A stretch of DNA of 64,000 nucleotides from Agromyces albus (GTDB lineage: Bacteria; Actinomycetota; Actinomycetes; Actinomycetales; Microbacteriaceae). Location: positions 1 to 64,000 of the forward strand of contig NZ_SDPN01000006.1 of the NCBI RefSeq assembly GCF_004134825.1, read 5' to 3'. The notes below the pieces were generated by a model that had not been told where the DNA came from, did not search any database, and saw only the letters and a list, made by a program, of their open reading frames with translations. Shown here piece after piece: positions 8,392 to 17,751 of this stretch; within the stretch, counting starts at the first letter, position 1, and each line of letters starts with the position of its first letter. The translations under genes and the position numbers were made by a program.

Positions 8392-9365
8392 GCCGTTCCT
8401 CCCTCCCGCCGGCTGCGCGGATCGCCCTGGCGATCGGCGCAGCCGGCGCTGCGGCGTTCGCGTGGGGCAGCCTCGTCGAGCGCACGAGGTGGACCCTTCG
8501 CCGAGCGGATGTCGCGGTGCTGCCGCCCGGTGCCGCACCCATCCGGGTGCTGCACCTCTCCGACCTGCACATGGCGCCCTGGCAGCGTGACAAGCAGGAG
8601 TGGGTGCGCTCCCTTGCCACGCTCGAACCCGACCTCATCGTCGACACGGGCGACAACCTCGGGCACGAGCGCGGCCTCGACGGCATCCGCCGGGCGTTCG
8701 AGCCGTTCCGGGGCATCGCGGGCGTCTTCGTGAACGGCTCGAACGACTACTTCGGGCCCACCATCAAGAACCCGTTCGCGTACTTCGGCGGCCCCTCCGG
8801 TTACGTTCCCCGTGCGAAGCCGCTCGACATCGGCGCCCTGCACTCGTACCTCGCCGACCTCGGCTGGAGCGACCTCGACAACACTGCCGCGAGCCTCGAC
8901 CTGCGCGGCACGCACTTCGAGTTCTTCGGCGTCGACGACCCGCACAGGGGCTTCGACCGGCTCGACCTCATCACGGGCGCGATCGACGAGCTCCGAGCCG
9001 AAGACCCGCTCGGCGACGAGACGTGGCCCGACGCGGCATCCGGCTCCACTCGACGCCCCACCATCACGATCGGCGTGACCCACGCGCCCTACCAGCGGGT
9101 GCTCAACTCATTCGTGAACCACGGCGCCGAGCTGATCCTCGCCGGCCACACCCACGGCGGTCAGGTCTGCGTTCCCGGCCTTGGGGCGCTCGTCACGAAC
9201 TGCGACATCCCCCGCTCACAGGCGAAGGGGCTGAGCGTGTGGCGGCACGGCCTCCGCTCCGCGTTCCTCAACGTGTCGGCCGGGCTCGGCACCTCGATCT
9301 ACGCGCCGGTGCGCTTCGCCTGCCCGCCCGAGGCGACCCTGCTCACGCTCCTGCCGACGGAGTAG
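8388..9365 (+). CDS. Metallophosphoesterase (calcineurin-like, YkuE-type)
   Basis: 325 aa with an N-terminal hydrophobic anchor (ALAIGAAGAAAFAWGS). All metal-binding blocks are visible: LHLSDLHMAP (DxH), DLIVDTGDNLGH (GD), VNGSNDYFGP (the GN[H/D] block in the variant seen in this subgroup), VTHAPYQR, and LAGHTHGGQVCVPG. Proteins like this are membrane-tethered phosphodiesterases acting on lipid or nucleotide substrates; the substrate here is unknown. The TTG start overlaps the PBP stop (TTGA). This PBP-metallophosphoesterase pair is a recurrent neighbourhood in actinobacteria. Confidence 0.88.
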   Translation: MSRSSLPPAARIALAIGAAGAAAFAWGSLVERTRWTLRRADVAVLPPGAAPIRVLHLSDLHMAPWQRDKQEWVRSLATLEPDLIVDTGDNLGHERGLDGIRRAFEPFRGIAGVFVNGSNDYFGPTIKNPFAYFGGPSGYVPRAKPLDIGALHSYLADLGWSDLDNTAASLDLRGTHFEFFGVDDPHRGFDRLDLITGAIDELRAEDPLGDETWPDAASGSTRRPTITIGVTHAPYQRVLNSFVNHGAELILAGHTHGGQVCVPGLGALVTNCDIPRSQAKGLSVWRHGLRSAFLNVSAGLGTSIYAPVRFACPPEATLLTLLPTE

Positions 9366-9479
9366 CGATCGCCCGATCGGATGCCGCGACATCCGATCGC
9401 CGTCGGCCGCGCAAACGGCTCGCGGTGGTCTGCCGGGCCTGAATTATCGGCTATCCTTGTGGAGGCCCGTGAGGGTCAC

Positions 9480-9556
<77 letters not shown>

Positions 9557-9575
9557 ATCGCCGCAAGGCACGAGC

Positions 9576-9604
9576 AGAACCCTCGCCCTCGGGCGGGGGT
9601 TCTT
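9576..9604 (+). terminator. Terminator after tRNA-Pro
   Basis: GC-rich stem AGAACCC-TCGCCC / GGGCGG-GGGTTCT with a short loop, followed by TTCTCGTT. It is 20 nt after the tRNA and separates it from the convergent GH15 gene. Confidence 0.7.
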
Positions 9605-9655
9605 CTCGTTCCGGCAGGCCGGTGCCGAGGGCGTCGACGCCGCCGGGCAAGAGCC

Positions 9656-11494
9656 TCAGCGCGCCGGCGCCATTCGTCGCGAACTGCGCGCGATGCTCGC
9701 CCGGGCCGACTCGGCGACGACACCGCGAGCATGTGCGATCGCGTCGGCCGCACGCACGAGCGCGAGGTGCGACAGCGCCTGCGGCGTATTGCCCGCGTGC
9801 CGTCGATGCCGCACGTCGAACTCCTCGGAGAGCAGGCCGAGCTCGTTGCGGAAGCCGAGGAGGCGCTCCATGAGCGACTCGGCCTCGGGCAGGCGCCCGC
9901 TGTGCGCGTACTGCTCGACGAGCCAGAACGAGCACGCGAGGAACGCATTCTCGTCGCCGGGCACTCCGTCGACGTCGGTCTCAGTGCGATAGCGGCGCAC
10001 GAGTCCGTCGCGCAGCAGGGTCTGCTCGATGCGAGCGACCGTGCCGAGCATGCGCGGGTCGTCGTAGGCGACGTAGCCGATCTGCGCGAGCTGCAGGAGC
10101 GCGGCGTCGACCTCGCGAGCGCCGGCGAACTGCACGTAGCTGCCGAGCTCGGCGTCGAACCCGGTCTGCTCGATCTCCGAGGCGAGCCGATCTCGCAGCT
10201 TCCTCCAGCGCTCGGCCGGCCCGGGCCGGCCCTCGTGCTCGACGGCGCAGACGCCGCGGTCGAACGCGGCCCACAGCATGGCCCGCGAGTGCGTGAAGTG
10301 CCGCTCGTCGCCGCGGATCTCCCAGATGCCACTGTCGGGCCGGTCGAGGCTATGCTCGACCTGCCCCAGCAGCGCGACCTGCAACGACCACGAGAAGTCG
10401 TCGTCGTCGAGCCCGACGTGACGAGCCGCGTCGAGCGCGATCATCACCTCGCCGAACACGTCGGCCTGGTACTGCTCGGATGCCGCGTTGCCGGCCCGCA
10501 CCGGCGAGCTGCCGCCATACCCGGGCAACGACGACACCTCCCACTCGGGCAGGCGCCGCTCCCCCGCGAGGCCGTACATGATCTGCACGTCGGCGGGGTC
10601 GCCCGCGATGGCCCGCAGCAGCCACTGGCGCCACGCCTGCGCCTCTCGCGTGTAGCCGTGGTGCATGAGCGCCTCGAGGGTGAGCGCAGCGTCACGGAGC
10701 CACACGTAGCGGTAGTCCCAGTTGCGGGAGCCGCCGAGCTCCTCGGGCAGGCTCGTCGTCGCGGCCGCGACGATTCCGCCGGTGTCCTCGTGCGTGAGCA
10801 AGCGCAGCACGAGCAGCGAGCGGCGCACGGCGTCGTCGTAGGCGCCGGGCTCCAGGCATCCGCTCACCCACGAACGCCACCAGCGCTCGGTGCCGGCGAT
10901 CGCCTCGTCGACGTCGAGCGGCGCCGGCATCTGCTCGTGCGGGGCGAACCACGAGAGCTGGAGGTCGAGGGTCTCGCCGGCATCGAGCGTGAAGTCGGCG
11001 ACGTGGCTGTGCCCGTGGGCTTCGAGCTCGGCCCCGCGCACGACGAGGGCATCGGGGCCGGCCACGGCGAGCAGGGCGGGCGCCTCGGCGGTGCCGACCT
11101 GCCGCATCCACGGCAGCGAAGCAGCATAGTCGAAGCGCACCCGAAGGGACTGCCGCATCGGCACGCGACCCCGGATGCCGCGGACCCGGCGGATCACGTC
11201 GCTCCGCCCATCGGTGCGCGGCATGAGGTCGGTGACCTCCACCTCGCCGTCGGGCGTCGTCCAGCGGGTCACGAGCGTGAACGTGTCACGTGCATACGCC
11301 CGCATCATCGTGGCCGCGGCATCCGTGGGCCTCAGGATCCAGCCGCCATGGTCGGCTCCGCCGAGGATCGCGCCGAAGACCGAGGCAGAATCGAAGCGAG
11401 GCAGGCACAGCCAATCGATGCTGCCGTCGACGCCCACGAGCGCGGCGGTGCGGCAGTCGCCGATGACGGCGTACCCCTCGATCGGCTGGGGCAT
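9656..11494 (-). CDS. Glycoside hydrolase family 15 protein (trehalase/glucoamylase-like)
   Basis: 612 aa, no signal peptide, so cytoplasmic. The N-terminus EGYAVIGDCRTAALVGVDGS, then IDWLCLPRFDS, is the hallmark of the bacterial GH15 branch. The (alpha/alpha)6 barrel follows, with RNWDYRYVWLRDAALTLEAL, MHHGYTREAQAW and, near the C-terminus, LLSEEFDV with the expected catalytic-base glutamate and GNTPQALSHLALV. Members hydrolyse alpha-linked glucose (alpha,alpha-trehalose or maltodextrins). I start at ATG 11494, 4 nt after the ugd stop, so it is in an operon with ugd. Whether it serves trehalose metabolism or the EPS pathway cannot be told. Confidence 0.88.
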   Translation of the reverse strand: MPQPIEGYAVIGDCRTAALVGVDGSIDWLCLPRFDSASVFGAILGGADHGGWILRPTDAAATMMRAYARDTFTLVTRWTTPDGEVEVTDLMPRTDGRSDVIRRVRGIRGRVPMRQSLRVRFDYAASLPWMRQVGTAEAPALLAVAGPDALVVRGAELEAHGHSHVADFTLDAGETLDLQLSWFAPHEQMPAPLDVDEAIAGTERWWRSWVSGCLEPGAYDDAVRRSLLVLRLLTHEDTGGIVAAATTSLPEELGGSRNWDYRYVWLRDAALTLEALMHHGYTREAQAWRQWLLRAIAGDPADVQIMYGLAGERRLPEWEVSSLPGYGGSSPVRAGNAASEQYQADVFGEVMIALDAARHVGLDDDDFSWSLQVALLGQVEHSLDRPDSGIWEIRGDERHFTHSRAMLWAAFDRGVCAVEHEGRPGPAERWRKLRDRLASEIEQTGFDAELGSYVQFAGAREVDAALLQLAQIGYVAYDDPRMLGTVARIEQTLLRDGLVRRYRTETDVDGVPGDENAFLACSFWLVEQYAHSGRLPEAESLMERLLGFRNELGLLSEEFDVRHRRHAGNTPQALSHLALVRAADAIAHARGVVAESARASIARSSRRMAPAR

Positions 11495-11498
11495 CGGC

Positions 11499-12800
11499 TC
11501 AGGGACGCCCGAGACCCCGATAGGTCCAGCCGGCCGCGCGCCATGCGGCGGGGTCGAGGACGTTCCTGCCGTCGATGATGCTCCGGCCGGCGACGAGCCG
11601 TGCGGTTTCCTCGGCGTCGAGCGCGCGGTATTCGCGCCACTCGGTGGCGAGCACGACGAGGTCGGCGCCGCGCAACGCCTCGCGCGTCGACTCCACGTAT
11701 GTGAGCTGCGGATGCTTCCGCTTCGCGTTCTCGATCCCCTCGGGATCGGTCGCGACCACCTCGGCCCCGAGGCCCTTGAGCTGCACGGCGACGTCGAGCG
11801 CAGGCGAGTCGCGCACATCGTCGGACTCGGGTTTGAACGTGACGCCGAGCACGGCGATCCTCGCGCGGTGCGCCGAACCGCCGAGCGCTGCGACGGCGAG
11901 GTCGACCACTCGCTTTCGCTGCCGCAGGTTGATCGTGTCGACCTCCTTCAGGAACTCGAGCGAATCGCCGCGACCGAGCTCTTCGGCGCGGGCCGTGAAC
12001 GCCCGGATGTCTTTCGGCAGGCAGCCGCCGCCGAAGCCGATGCCCGCGTTGAGGAAGCGCCGGCCGATGCGCGCATCGTGCCCGATCGCGTCGGCGAGGG
12101 CCGTGACATCCGCTCCGGTGGCGTCGGCGATCTCGGCCATGGCGTTGATGAAGCTGATCTTGGTCGCGAGGAAGGCGTTCGCCGCGACCTTCACGAGCTC
12201 GGCGGTCGCGTAGTCGGTCACGAGTCGCGGCGTGCCGGCCTCGATCGCCGCCCGGTAGACCTGGTCGAGCACGGAGGTCACGTGCTCATGCGCCACGCCG
12301 TAGACGAGCCGATCGGGCTCGAGCGTGTCTTTCACGGCGAATCCCTCGCGCAGGAACTCGGGATTCCATGCCAGGCTCGCGTGCGGCGCCGACTCGGCGA
12401 GCCGGCCGGCGAGCCGCGCGGCGGTGCCGACGGGCACGGTGCTCTTGCCGACGACGAGGGCGCCCTCGGCGAGGTGCGGGAGCAGTCCCTCGAACGCGGC
12501 GTCGACGTACGAGACGTCGGCGGCGTTGGTGCCGGCGGTCTGCGGGGTGCCGACCGCGAGGAAATGCACCTCGGCGGCTGCGGCATCCGCGATGTCGGTG
12601 CTGAATCGCAAGCGACCGGTGGCGGTCGCCGAGGTGAGGATCTCGGGGAGGCCGGGCTCGAAGAACGGCGGGCGCCCTGCGGCGAGTGCGGCGATCTTGC
12701 GCTCGTCGACGTCGATGCCGATCACCTCATGGCCGAGTTCGGCCATCGCCGAGGCATGCACGGCACCGAGATAGCCGCAACCGATCACCGAGATTCGCAT
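11499..12800 (-). CDS. ugd: UDP-glucose 6-dehydrogenase (copy 1)
   Basis: 433 aa, oxidises UDP-glucose to UDP-glucuronate with 2 NAD+. The N-terminal Rossmann motif GCGYLGAVHA is at residues 7-16. The central domain has NAFLATKISFINAMAEI, and the catalytic cysteine lies in FGGGCLPKDI near 258. The C-terminal domain has LGVTFKPESDDVRDSPAL. The Shine-Dalgarno GAAGGAG precedes the ATG. It is nearly identical in length and sequence to the copy at 36424-37725. It sits upstream of the GH15 gene in one transcription unit and should feed glucuronate into the EPS made by this locus. Confidence 0.95.
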   Translation of the reverse strand: MRISVIGCGYLGAVHASAMAELGHEVIGIDVDERKIAALAAGRPPFFEPGLPEILTSATATGRLRFSTDIADAAAAEVHFLAVGTPQTAGTNAADVSYVDAAFEGLLPHLAEGALVVGKSTVPVGTAARLAGRLAESAPHASLAWNPEFLREGFAVKDTLEPDRLVYGVAHEHVTSVLDQVYRAAIEAGTPRLVTDYATAELVKVAANAFLATKISFINAMAEIADATGADVTALADAIGHDARIGRRFLNAGIGFGGGCLPKDIRAFTARAEELGRGDSLEFLKEVDTINLRQRKRVVDLAVAALGGSAHRARIAVLGVTFKPESDDVRDSPALDVAVQLKGLGAEVVATDPEGIENAKRKHPQLTYVESTREALRGADLVVLATEWREYRALDAEETARLVAGRSIIDGRNVLDPAAWRAAGWTYRGLGRP

Positions 12801-12853
12801 AGTGCTCCTTCGAGAAGTCGTGCCCGCGCGCGCACAGGCGTGTCAATTGTCCA

Positions 12854-13372
12854 CTACGAGCCGTCGAATGCGCCCGATTGTCGGTCGACCTTGCGGTTCG
12901 CCGGTCGGATGACCGCGAACGCGATCAGCCACCCGAGCGCACCGCCGATCGTGTTGGCGATCACGTCGCTCACCGTGGTGAACCGGTGTGGCAGCAGGGT
13001 GAACTGCACGAGCTCGATGAGCGTCGACGCGACGAAGCACGCGAGCGGCGGCACCCATCGTGCCGGTCGGGGGCGCAGCGCCAGCGTGAGAAGCAGGCCG
13101 AGGGGGATGAACATGAGCAGGTTCGCGATGAACTCGATGTGTTCGTACTGCAGTCCGATCAGCCCGTTGGCGCGCACGAACGCCGCGAACCGGAGCACGC
13201 CGACGCGCATCCCCTGGTCGACCGGGACGGGCCAGAATGCGATGACGGTCACGGCGGCGGCGTACACGGCGAGCAGGAGCCGGACGAGAAATCGGCCTCC
13301 TGGGACGCGTTCAGTTGGCGAGGAATCGGGCGAATCGGGCACCGGATCCAGCTGCGATTCAGCAGTGTGCAT
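12854..13372 (-). CDS. VanZ-family membrane protein
   Basis: 172 aa with about four hydrophobic segments (VRLLLAVYAAAVTVIAFW, LLMFIPLGLLLTLAL, VPPLACFVASTLIELVQF, GGALGWLIAFAVI). The pattern IEFIANLLMFIPLG...STLIELVQF...VSDVIANTIGG is the VanZ signature. The family is named for teicoplanin resistance but most members are of unknown function and are common in EPS loci. Its start overlaps the end of the DUF4012 gene by 14 nt, so the two are cotranscribed. The tail RKVDRQSGAFDGS is hydrophilic. Confidence 0.85.
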   Translation of the reverse strand: MHTAESQLDPVPDSPDSSPTERVPGGRFLVRLLLAVYAAAVTVIAFWPVPVDQGMRVGVLRFAAFVRANGLIGLQYEHIEFIANLLMFIPLGLLLTLALRPRPARWVPPLACFVASTLIELVQFTLLPHRFTTVSDVIANTIGGALGWLIAFAVIRPANRKVDRQSGAFDGS

Positions 13373-15059
13373 CGTAGATCCGCAGCCGCGACTGCCTCAC
13401 CATGGGGGTGTCGCGCACGCGCAGTTCGCCGTAGTCGAGTCCCTCGCCCTCGAAGAGCACCTCGAACGCGACCGTCTGGCCCGGCTGCAGGAGGATCGGG
13501 ATGGTCACGACGGAGCGACCGTCGAGTGCTGAGACGTCGGCGTTGTCGAACGGCTGGCCTCCGATCCGCGCGCCCGTCATCGCGGCGCCGCTCGGCCCGA
13601 CGACCTCGATGCGGGTGAGCACCTCGCCCGGCGGGAGCACCGGACTCGTGAGGCTCCCCGGCAGTCCCGACGCCGGCACGGTCGACGTGAGCGACCCGGC
13701 GACGGAGAACTGCGTCTGCGCGCTCTCGCAGCGATTGGCGCTCACGTCGAGCGTGGCGTCGAGGTAGTAGTCGAGCTTCGTCTTGCTGTAGTCGTTGAAG
13801 AGCACACCGATCGTCGTCGCCGTGTCGTCATCGGGTGCGAAGGCGCCCTCGAGCCCGGTTCGCGCGACCAGCTCCTGCTCAGTCGGATCGGCGAGCCAGA
13901 ACCGGAGGCGATCCTCTTCTGCCGCTCGGGCGAGCTGCTCGATGAGGTCGACGAACGATCCCTGGCCGGCCGCGACCGCGATGAAGACGAGTGAGCTCGC
14001 ACCGGCGAAGTACGCGTCTTGCGCCGCGCCGTCGGGATAGCGGGCATAGACGTCGGAGAGGAGCGCTCGCGTGACGTTGTCGGATGCGAGTTGACCGCCG
14101 TCGTCGAGCGTGACCGGCCCGATCGCCTCGAGCACATAGCTGAGGGCGACGGGGTCGACCGAGAGCACGCCATCGAACTGCTTGCCTGCTGCGTCATTCC
14201 AGAGGCCCGCGGCCAGTGCCGCCGTGGTCGGGAAGTCGGGCGACATGGTCACGGAGTCCATCGCGCGCCCGGTCTCCGCGCCGAAGAGCTCGAGGAGCTC
14301 GTCGTCGACGGGCATCGGCGGCTGGTCGAGCATCGCCGTCTCGGCGAACGGATTCAGGCTCGGCTCGATGGTCATCACGCCGCGGTCGACGGACAGGATC
14401 GCGAACGCCGTGACATTGCCGCCCTGGCTGCGAAGTTCCGCGTTGTTCGGGAACATGAGCAGGTAGCTGCGGGGCTCCGACGCGCCCATCGCCTCGGGCA
14501 GGATCTGCGCCGCCAGGGAGAGTCCTGCGGTGATGTCGCCGACCCGGTGCAGCTCCGACCGCAGCTGCAGCACGGAGACGGCGACCGGTCCGATGAGTTC
14601 GTCGGTGTCGATCTCGTCCATGAGCTTGGCGGCTTTGTGAATGGTCTCGTCGGCCGACGTGACCGCCGGCTGGGTGCGCAGCACGGCCTCGATGTCGAGA
14701 CGTCCCCCCTGCGGGCGGAACGCGTTCAGTTCGATGTCGGATGCCCCGCGCACGGCGCCCTTGGCGACCGCCTCGGCGACGCTCGTCGTGACGGTGATCG
14801 CCTCGAGGTTGGGGCCGAGCAGCGGCATCCGCTCGCCGAGCTTCCAGAACGGGTTGTCGAGTGCGCGCGACGCCGCCTCGGTGTGGTCGATGAACGCGTC
14901 GACGTCGACCTCGAGCTGCTCGGTCTCGCCGGTGACGAGGCCGGCCTGGATGGATGCCGCGAGCGGGAGCGCCCGCTCGAGCTCACCGCGCGCCGAGACA
15001 CCGGAGACGATGATGCCCGCCGCGCCGATCGCCACCGCCACCGAGACGGCACCGAGCAC
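13359..15059 (-). CDS. DUF4012 membrane-anchored extracellular protein (paralog 1)
   Basis: 566 aa from the GTG at 15059. One N-terminal membrane helix (LGAVSVAVAIGAAGIIVSGV) is followed by a large exported DUF4012 domain: LFPNNAELR-type block (LLMFPNNAELRSQGGNVTAF), AMDSVTMSPDFPTTAALAAG, SVDPVALSYVLEAIGPV, NVTRALLSDVYARYPD. The GTG would start inside the membrane helix without the basic cytoplasmic tail seen in the paralogs. The frame stays open upstream, and an ATC at 15113 follows a GGGGG ribosome-binding site and adds ISQQTERALHVVRTVAWW, restoring the tail; I think that is the true start. Function unknown; family members occur in EPS clusters. Confidence 0.85.
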   Translation of the reverse strand: MLGAVSVAVAIGAAGIIVSGVSARGELERALPLAASIQAGLVTGETEQLEVDVDAFIDHTEAASRALDNPFWKLGERMPLLGPNLEAITVTTSVAEAVAKGAVRGASDIELNAFRPQGGRLDIEAVLRTQPAVTSADETIHKAAKLMDEIDTDELIGPVAVSVLQLRSELHRVGDITAGLSLAAQILPEAMGASEPRSYLLMFPNNAELRSQGGNVTAFAILSVDRGVMTIEPSLNPFAETAMLDQPPMPVDDELLELFGAETGRAMDSVTMSPDFPTTAALAAGLWNDAAGKQFDGVLSVDPVALSYVLEAIGPVTLDDGGQLASDNVTRALLSDVYARYPDGAAQDAYFAGASSLVFIAVAAGQGSFVDLIEQLARAAEEDRLRFWLADPTEQELVARTGLEGAFAPDDDTATTIGVLFNDYSKTKLDYYLDATLDVSANRCESAQTQFSVAGSLTSTVPASGLPGSLTSPVLPPGEVLTRIEVVGPSGAAMTGARIGGQPFDNADVSALDGRSVVTIPILLQPGQTVAFEVLFEGEGLDYGELRVRDTPMVRQSRLRIYDAHC

Positions 15060-15110
15060 CCACCATGCGACCGTGCGGACGACATGCAGAGCGCGCTCTG
15101 TCTGCTGTGA

Positions 15111-15157
15111 GATGCCGGTCCCCCTCGAATTCGTCGCCCCGCCAGTTGTCCATCATA
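15111..15157 (-). promoter_or_regulatory. Promoter, poly-G ribosome site and possible ATC start of the DUF4012 gene
   Basis: On the minus strand TATGAT (15157-15152) is a good -10. About 30 nt further downstream comes GAGGGGGACCGGC and then ATC (15113-15111), in frame with the DUF4012 gene and at normal ribosome-site spacing. No ATG, GTG or TTG lies in frame between the upstream stop and the GTG at 15059. Initiation at ATC is inference from spacing and from the shape of the resulting N-terminus. Confidence 0.45.
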
Positions 15158-15191
15158 TGGCCGCAACAATCGCCCATTAATATCGGGGTCC

Positions 15192-16475
15192 ATGCCTGAA
15201 CGACGCGTCCGCGCACGACGAGCACTCGCAGCGCTCGCAGTACTGGCGAGCCTGCTGCTCGCGGGCTGCTTCCCTGGCGACACGGACGAACTCGTGCCGC
15301 CTGTCGACGGTCCTCGAGCGGGCCGCCTGGCCGACTACAGCTTCGGCCACACCGCGACGGTTGCGAAGCAGTTCGCCGACGCACCGCTCGACGCCGTGCA
15401 GCGTCTCCCGTTCACGCTCGCCGCCGACGCGACGAGTTTCCGCGTCCACATCCGCAACTGGAACTACCTCACCGATGAGCCCGTGCCGGGCGCACTCGAG
15501 ATCACCGGGGTCTGGATGGGTCCGCAGGGCGACGATCCCGGGAGCTCCGCCTACGCGGAGAAGCCCGCCTACCTGGCTGAAGGCGGCACCATCACCGACG
15601 GCGCCACCTACACGAGTCCCTGGATCTCCGCGAGCGATGTCCCGCTCGACGCCGCGACGCCGATGCTGCTCTCGGTTGGGCTCCGTGCCGACACCGGCAT
15701 CCCCCTCGCCGTGACGGGGGGAGTCTCGTGGCTCGACCTCCTCGGCGCCTCGAAGCTCGGCGGCGCCGAGGACGCACTCGGCACGTGGAATCCGAGCGCC
15801 TCACTCCTCGACATCTGGATCGAGCACACGGTCGCCCCTGAGACGCCGGTGCTCTTCTCGATCGGGCACTCGCTCAATGCCCCCGGCAATGTCGACCCCG
15901 TTGCCAGCCCCCACGAGGGCGAGATCACGTCGTGGCCCCAGCAGTGGGCCCGGGCGGTGGGTGGCGTGGCCTCCACCCTCGCGGTATCCGGGGCGTGGAC
16001 CACGAGCTTCGGCCCGCAGTCGCCGAAATGGATGACGTACGGCAACGCGGATCCCGATTACGTGAGCATCTGGAGCAGCTCGAGTGATCTCGCATCCGGT
16101 CGCTCGCTCGTCGACGTACAGGCCTCGATGAAGGTGCTCGTCGACCGGGCTCGGAAGATGTGGCCCGAGGCGCGGATCATCGGGTTCACGGAGCCGCCAC
16201 GTTCGAACAGCGCCGACGTCGACGTGTCGCGCACCGCGTACAACGTGTGGATGCGCACGAAGCCGCTCGGCATCGATGCGGTGGTCGACGCCGACGCCGC
16301 CCTGACCGATCGCGCCAACCCGCTCGCGCTCGAGGCGGGCATGACCGCCGATGGCGCCCACTTCAACGCCGCCGGCCACGAGCTGATGGCGAAGCTGTTC
16401 ACCGAGGCGGTCGACGCCCTCGAAGGCACCGGCACCGGAGCGAGCGGCGTGGGCGCGGCCACCGTCACACCGTGA
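15192..16475 (+). CDS. SGNH/GDSL-type hydrolase lipoprotein
   Basis: 427 aa. An N-terminal lipobox signal (RRALAALAVLASLLLAGC) indicates a membrane-anchored lipoprotein with Cys at about residue 25. The body contains LFSIGHSLNAPG, a variant of the catalytic serine block, and DGAHFNAAGHELMAK near the C-terminus, the Asp-x-x-His block of SGNH hydrolases. These enzymes remove or transfer acyl (often acetyl) groups on polysaccharides; an EPS esterase is a reasonable guess given the location. A -10-like TAATAT lies 8 nt before the ATG, suggesting a leaderless transcript. Its 3' end overlaps the convergent acyltransferase by 11 nt. Confidence 0.75.
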   Translation: MPERRVRARRALAALAVLASLLLAGCFPGDTDELVPPVDGPRAGRLADYSFGHTATVAKQFADAPLDAVQRLPFTLAADATSFRVHIRNWNYLTDEPVPGALEITGVWMGPQGDDPGSSAYAEKPAYLAEGGTITDGATYTSPWISASDVPLDAATPMLLSVGLRADTGIPLAVTGGVSWLDLLGASKLGGAEDALGTWNPSASLLDIWIEHTVAPETPVLFSIGHSLNAPGNVDPVASPHEGEITSWPQQWARAVGGVASTLAVSGAWTTSFGPQSPKWMTYGNADPDYVSIWSSSSDLASGRSLVDVQASMKVLVDRARKMWPEARIIGFTEPPRSNSADVDVSRTAYNVWMRTKPLGIDAVVDADAALTDRANPLALEAGMTADGAHFNAAGHELMAKLFTEAVDALEGTGTGASGVGAATVTP

Positions 16476-17751
16476 CGGACTCCTTCTCCTTCGCCTTGCC
16501 ACGGTCGCGCACGCCGCCGCGCCTGCGCGCCGCCAGCAGTTGGGCCGGCCGCTCGATCAGCCAGTACGTCACCGTCGAGATCGCGACGCTCAGCACGGTC
16601 ACCACGGCGAAGCTCTGCAGCGCCCCGAGCGGCGTGTCGGTGCCGTACCAGCCGAGCCGGATGACGGTGAGCAGCACCGGGTAGTGCCACAGGTAGGTAC
16701 TGAGCGAGATGAGTCCTACATAGTGCAACGGTGCCACGTCGAGCGTCGATGCGGCGACCGGCACCTTGTCCTTCGCGGTCGGCAGGAGGAGCGTGAGGAA
16801 CAGCCCGGCGGATGCCACGGCCACCGCCGTGCTGATGAACCTCGGCAGCACGAAGAGGGCGATGCCGGCGAACAGGATCGCGAAGACCATCACGAGCACC
16901 GCCACTGTGCGCAGCCGCAGCCTGCCGACGTGCGTGAGCACGCCCTTCTTCGCCGCGATGAAGACGACGACCGCCACCATGCCCGCACCGAAGTTGTCGG
17001 ACCAGACGAAGAAGCTGCGGGAGAAGACGCCGAGCCAGTTGGGGCCCCACTCGGCTTCGAGGAGCGTCAGGTCGGAGAGGGCGAAGGCCACCCAGCCGAG
17101 CACGCGCATGAGGATGCCGAACCCGAAGAGCACGAGACCCGGCATGGCCGCGACGAGGTACCGGTTGCGGCCGCCGCGGGCTGCGGCGCGGGCGGCGAGC
17201 AGCGCGATGAGCGGCAGCACGGCGTAGAACGTGATCTCCACCGTGAGGGTCCACGACGAGTTGACGCCCGTCTGCAGCTCGCTCGGCACGTAGTTCTGCA
17301 TGAGCGTGAGGTGGAGCAGCACCTCGAACGGGTTCGTGATCGTGCCGGTGCCGTCATCGGTGTATGGGACCATCGTCTCCATCGCGTTCCCGAGGAACAG
17401 GCCGGAGAGCAGGTAGTTCGCGATGAGGAAGATGGCGATGTAGGCCGGGTAGACCCGGAACGCACGGGCGAGGTAGTAGCCGCGTAGCGACGGAGCGTCG
17501 CGGCCGTCGATGATGCGCGTGGCGAACGGCAGGTAGATGAGGAAGCCCGAGAGGGCGAAGAAGATCACGATCACCTGCCCGGCGAGATCGAGATGGGTCT
17601 GCGCCATCACGACGGGTGCGACCGCGCCGAGCGTGTGCACCATGATGACGGAGAGCGCGAGCACCCCGCGCATGCCATCGAGGCCGATCAGGCGGCTGCG
17701 AGGTGCGATTCGCGGTGCACCGGACACCGCCGTCTCAGTGGTGCCGGTCAT
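16465..17751 (-). CDS. Acyltransferase 3 family (OafA/YrhL-like) membrane O-acyltransferase
   Basis: 428 aa with about ten membrane helices. The N-terminal signature is LIGLDGMRGVLALSVIMVHT, with the catalytic His, followed by FFALSGFLIYLPF and the Arg-rich LARAFRVYPAYIAIF. The C-terminus is ISLSTYLWHYPVLL and YWLIERPAQ. These proteins move acetyl or other acyl groups from the cytoplasm onto surface glycans. I start at ATG 17751 after GGGAGG. It is the last gene of the line A operon, overlapping the polymerase gene by ATGA. Confidence 0.9.
   Translation of the reverse strand: MTGTTETAVSGAPRIAPRSRLIGLDGMRGVLALSVIMVHTLGAVAPVVMAQTHLDLAGQVIVIFFALSGFLIYLPFATRIIDGRDAPSLRGYYLARAFRVYPAYIAIFLIANYLLSGLFLGNAMETMVPYTDDGTGTITNPFEVLLHLTLMQNYVPSELQTGVNSSWTLTVEITFYAVLPLIALLAARAAARGGRNRYLVAAMPGLVLFGFGILMRVLGWVAFALSDLTLLEAEWGPNWLGVFSRSFFVWSDNFGAGMVAVVVFIAAKKGVLTHVGRLRLRTVAVLVMVFAILFAGIALFVLPRFISTAVAVASAGLFLTLLLPTAKDKVPVAASTLDVAPLHYVGLISLSTYLWHYPVLLTVIRLGWYGTDTPLGALQSFAVVTVLSVAISTVTYWLIERPAQLLAARRRGGVRDRGKAKEKESVTV

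Noticed and set aside
9452-9457. Strong sigma-70 type promoter for tRNA-Pro
   Set aside because: The TATCCT -10 is reasonable, but no -35 is found at 16-18 nt, so it is mentioned with the tRNA and not listed separately.
9731-13532. Long plus-strand frames (615 and 785 codons) opposite GH15, ugd and VanZ
   Set aside because: Shadows in GC-rich DNA; the minus-strand genes carry full catalytic motifs and overlap each other as an operon.
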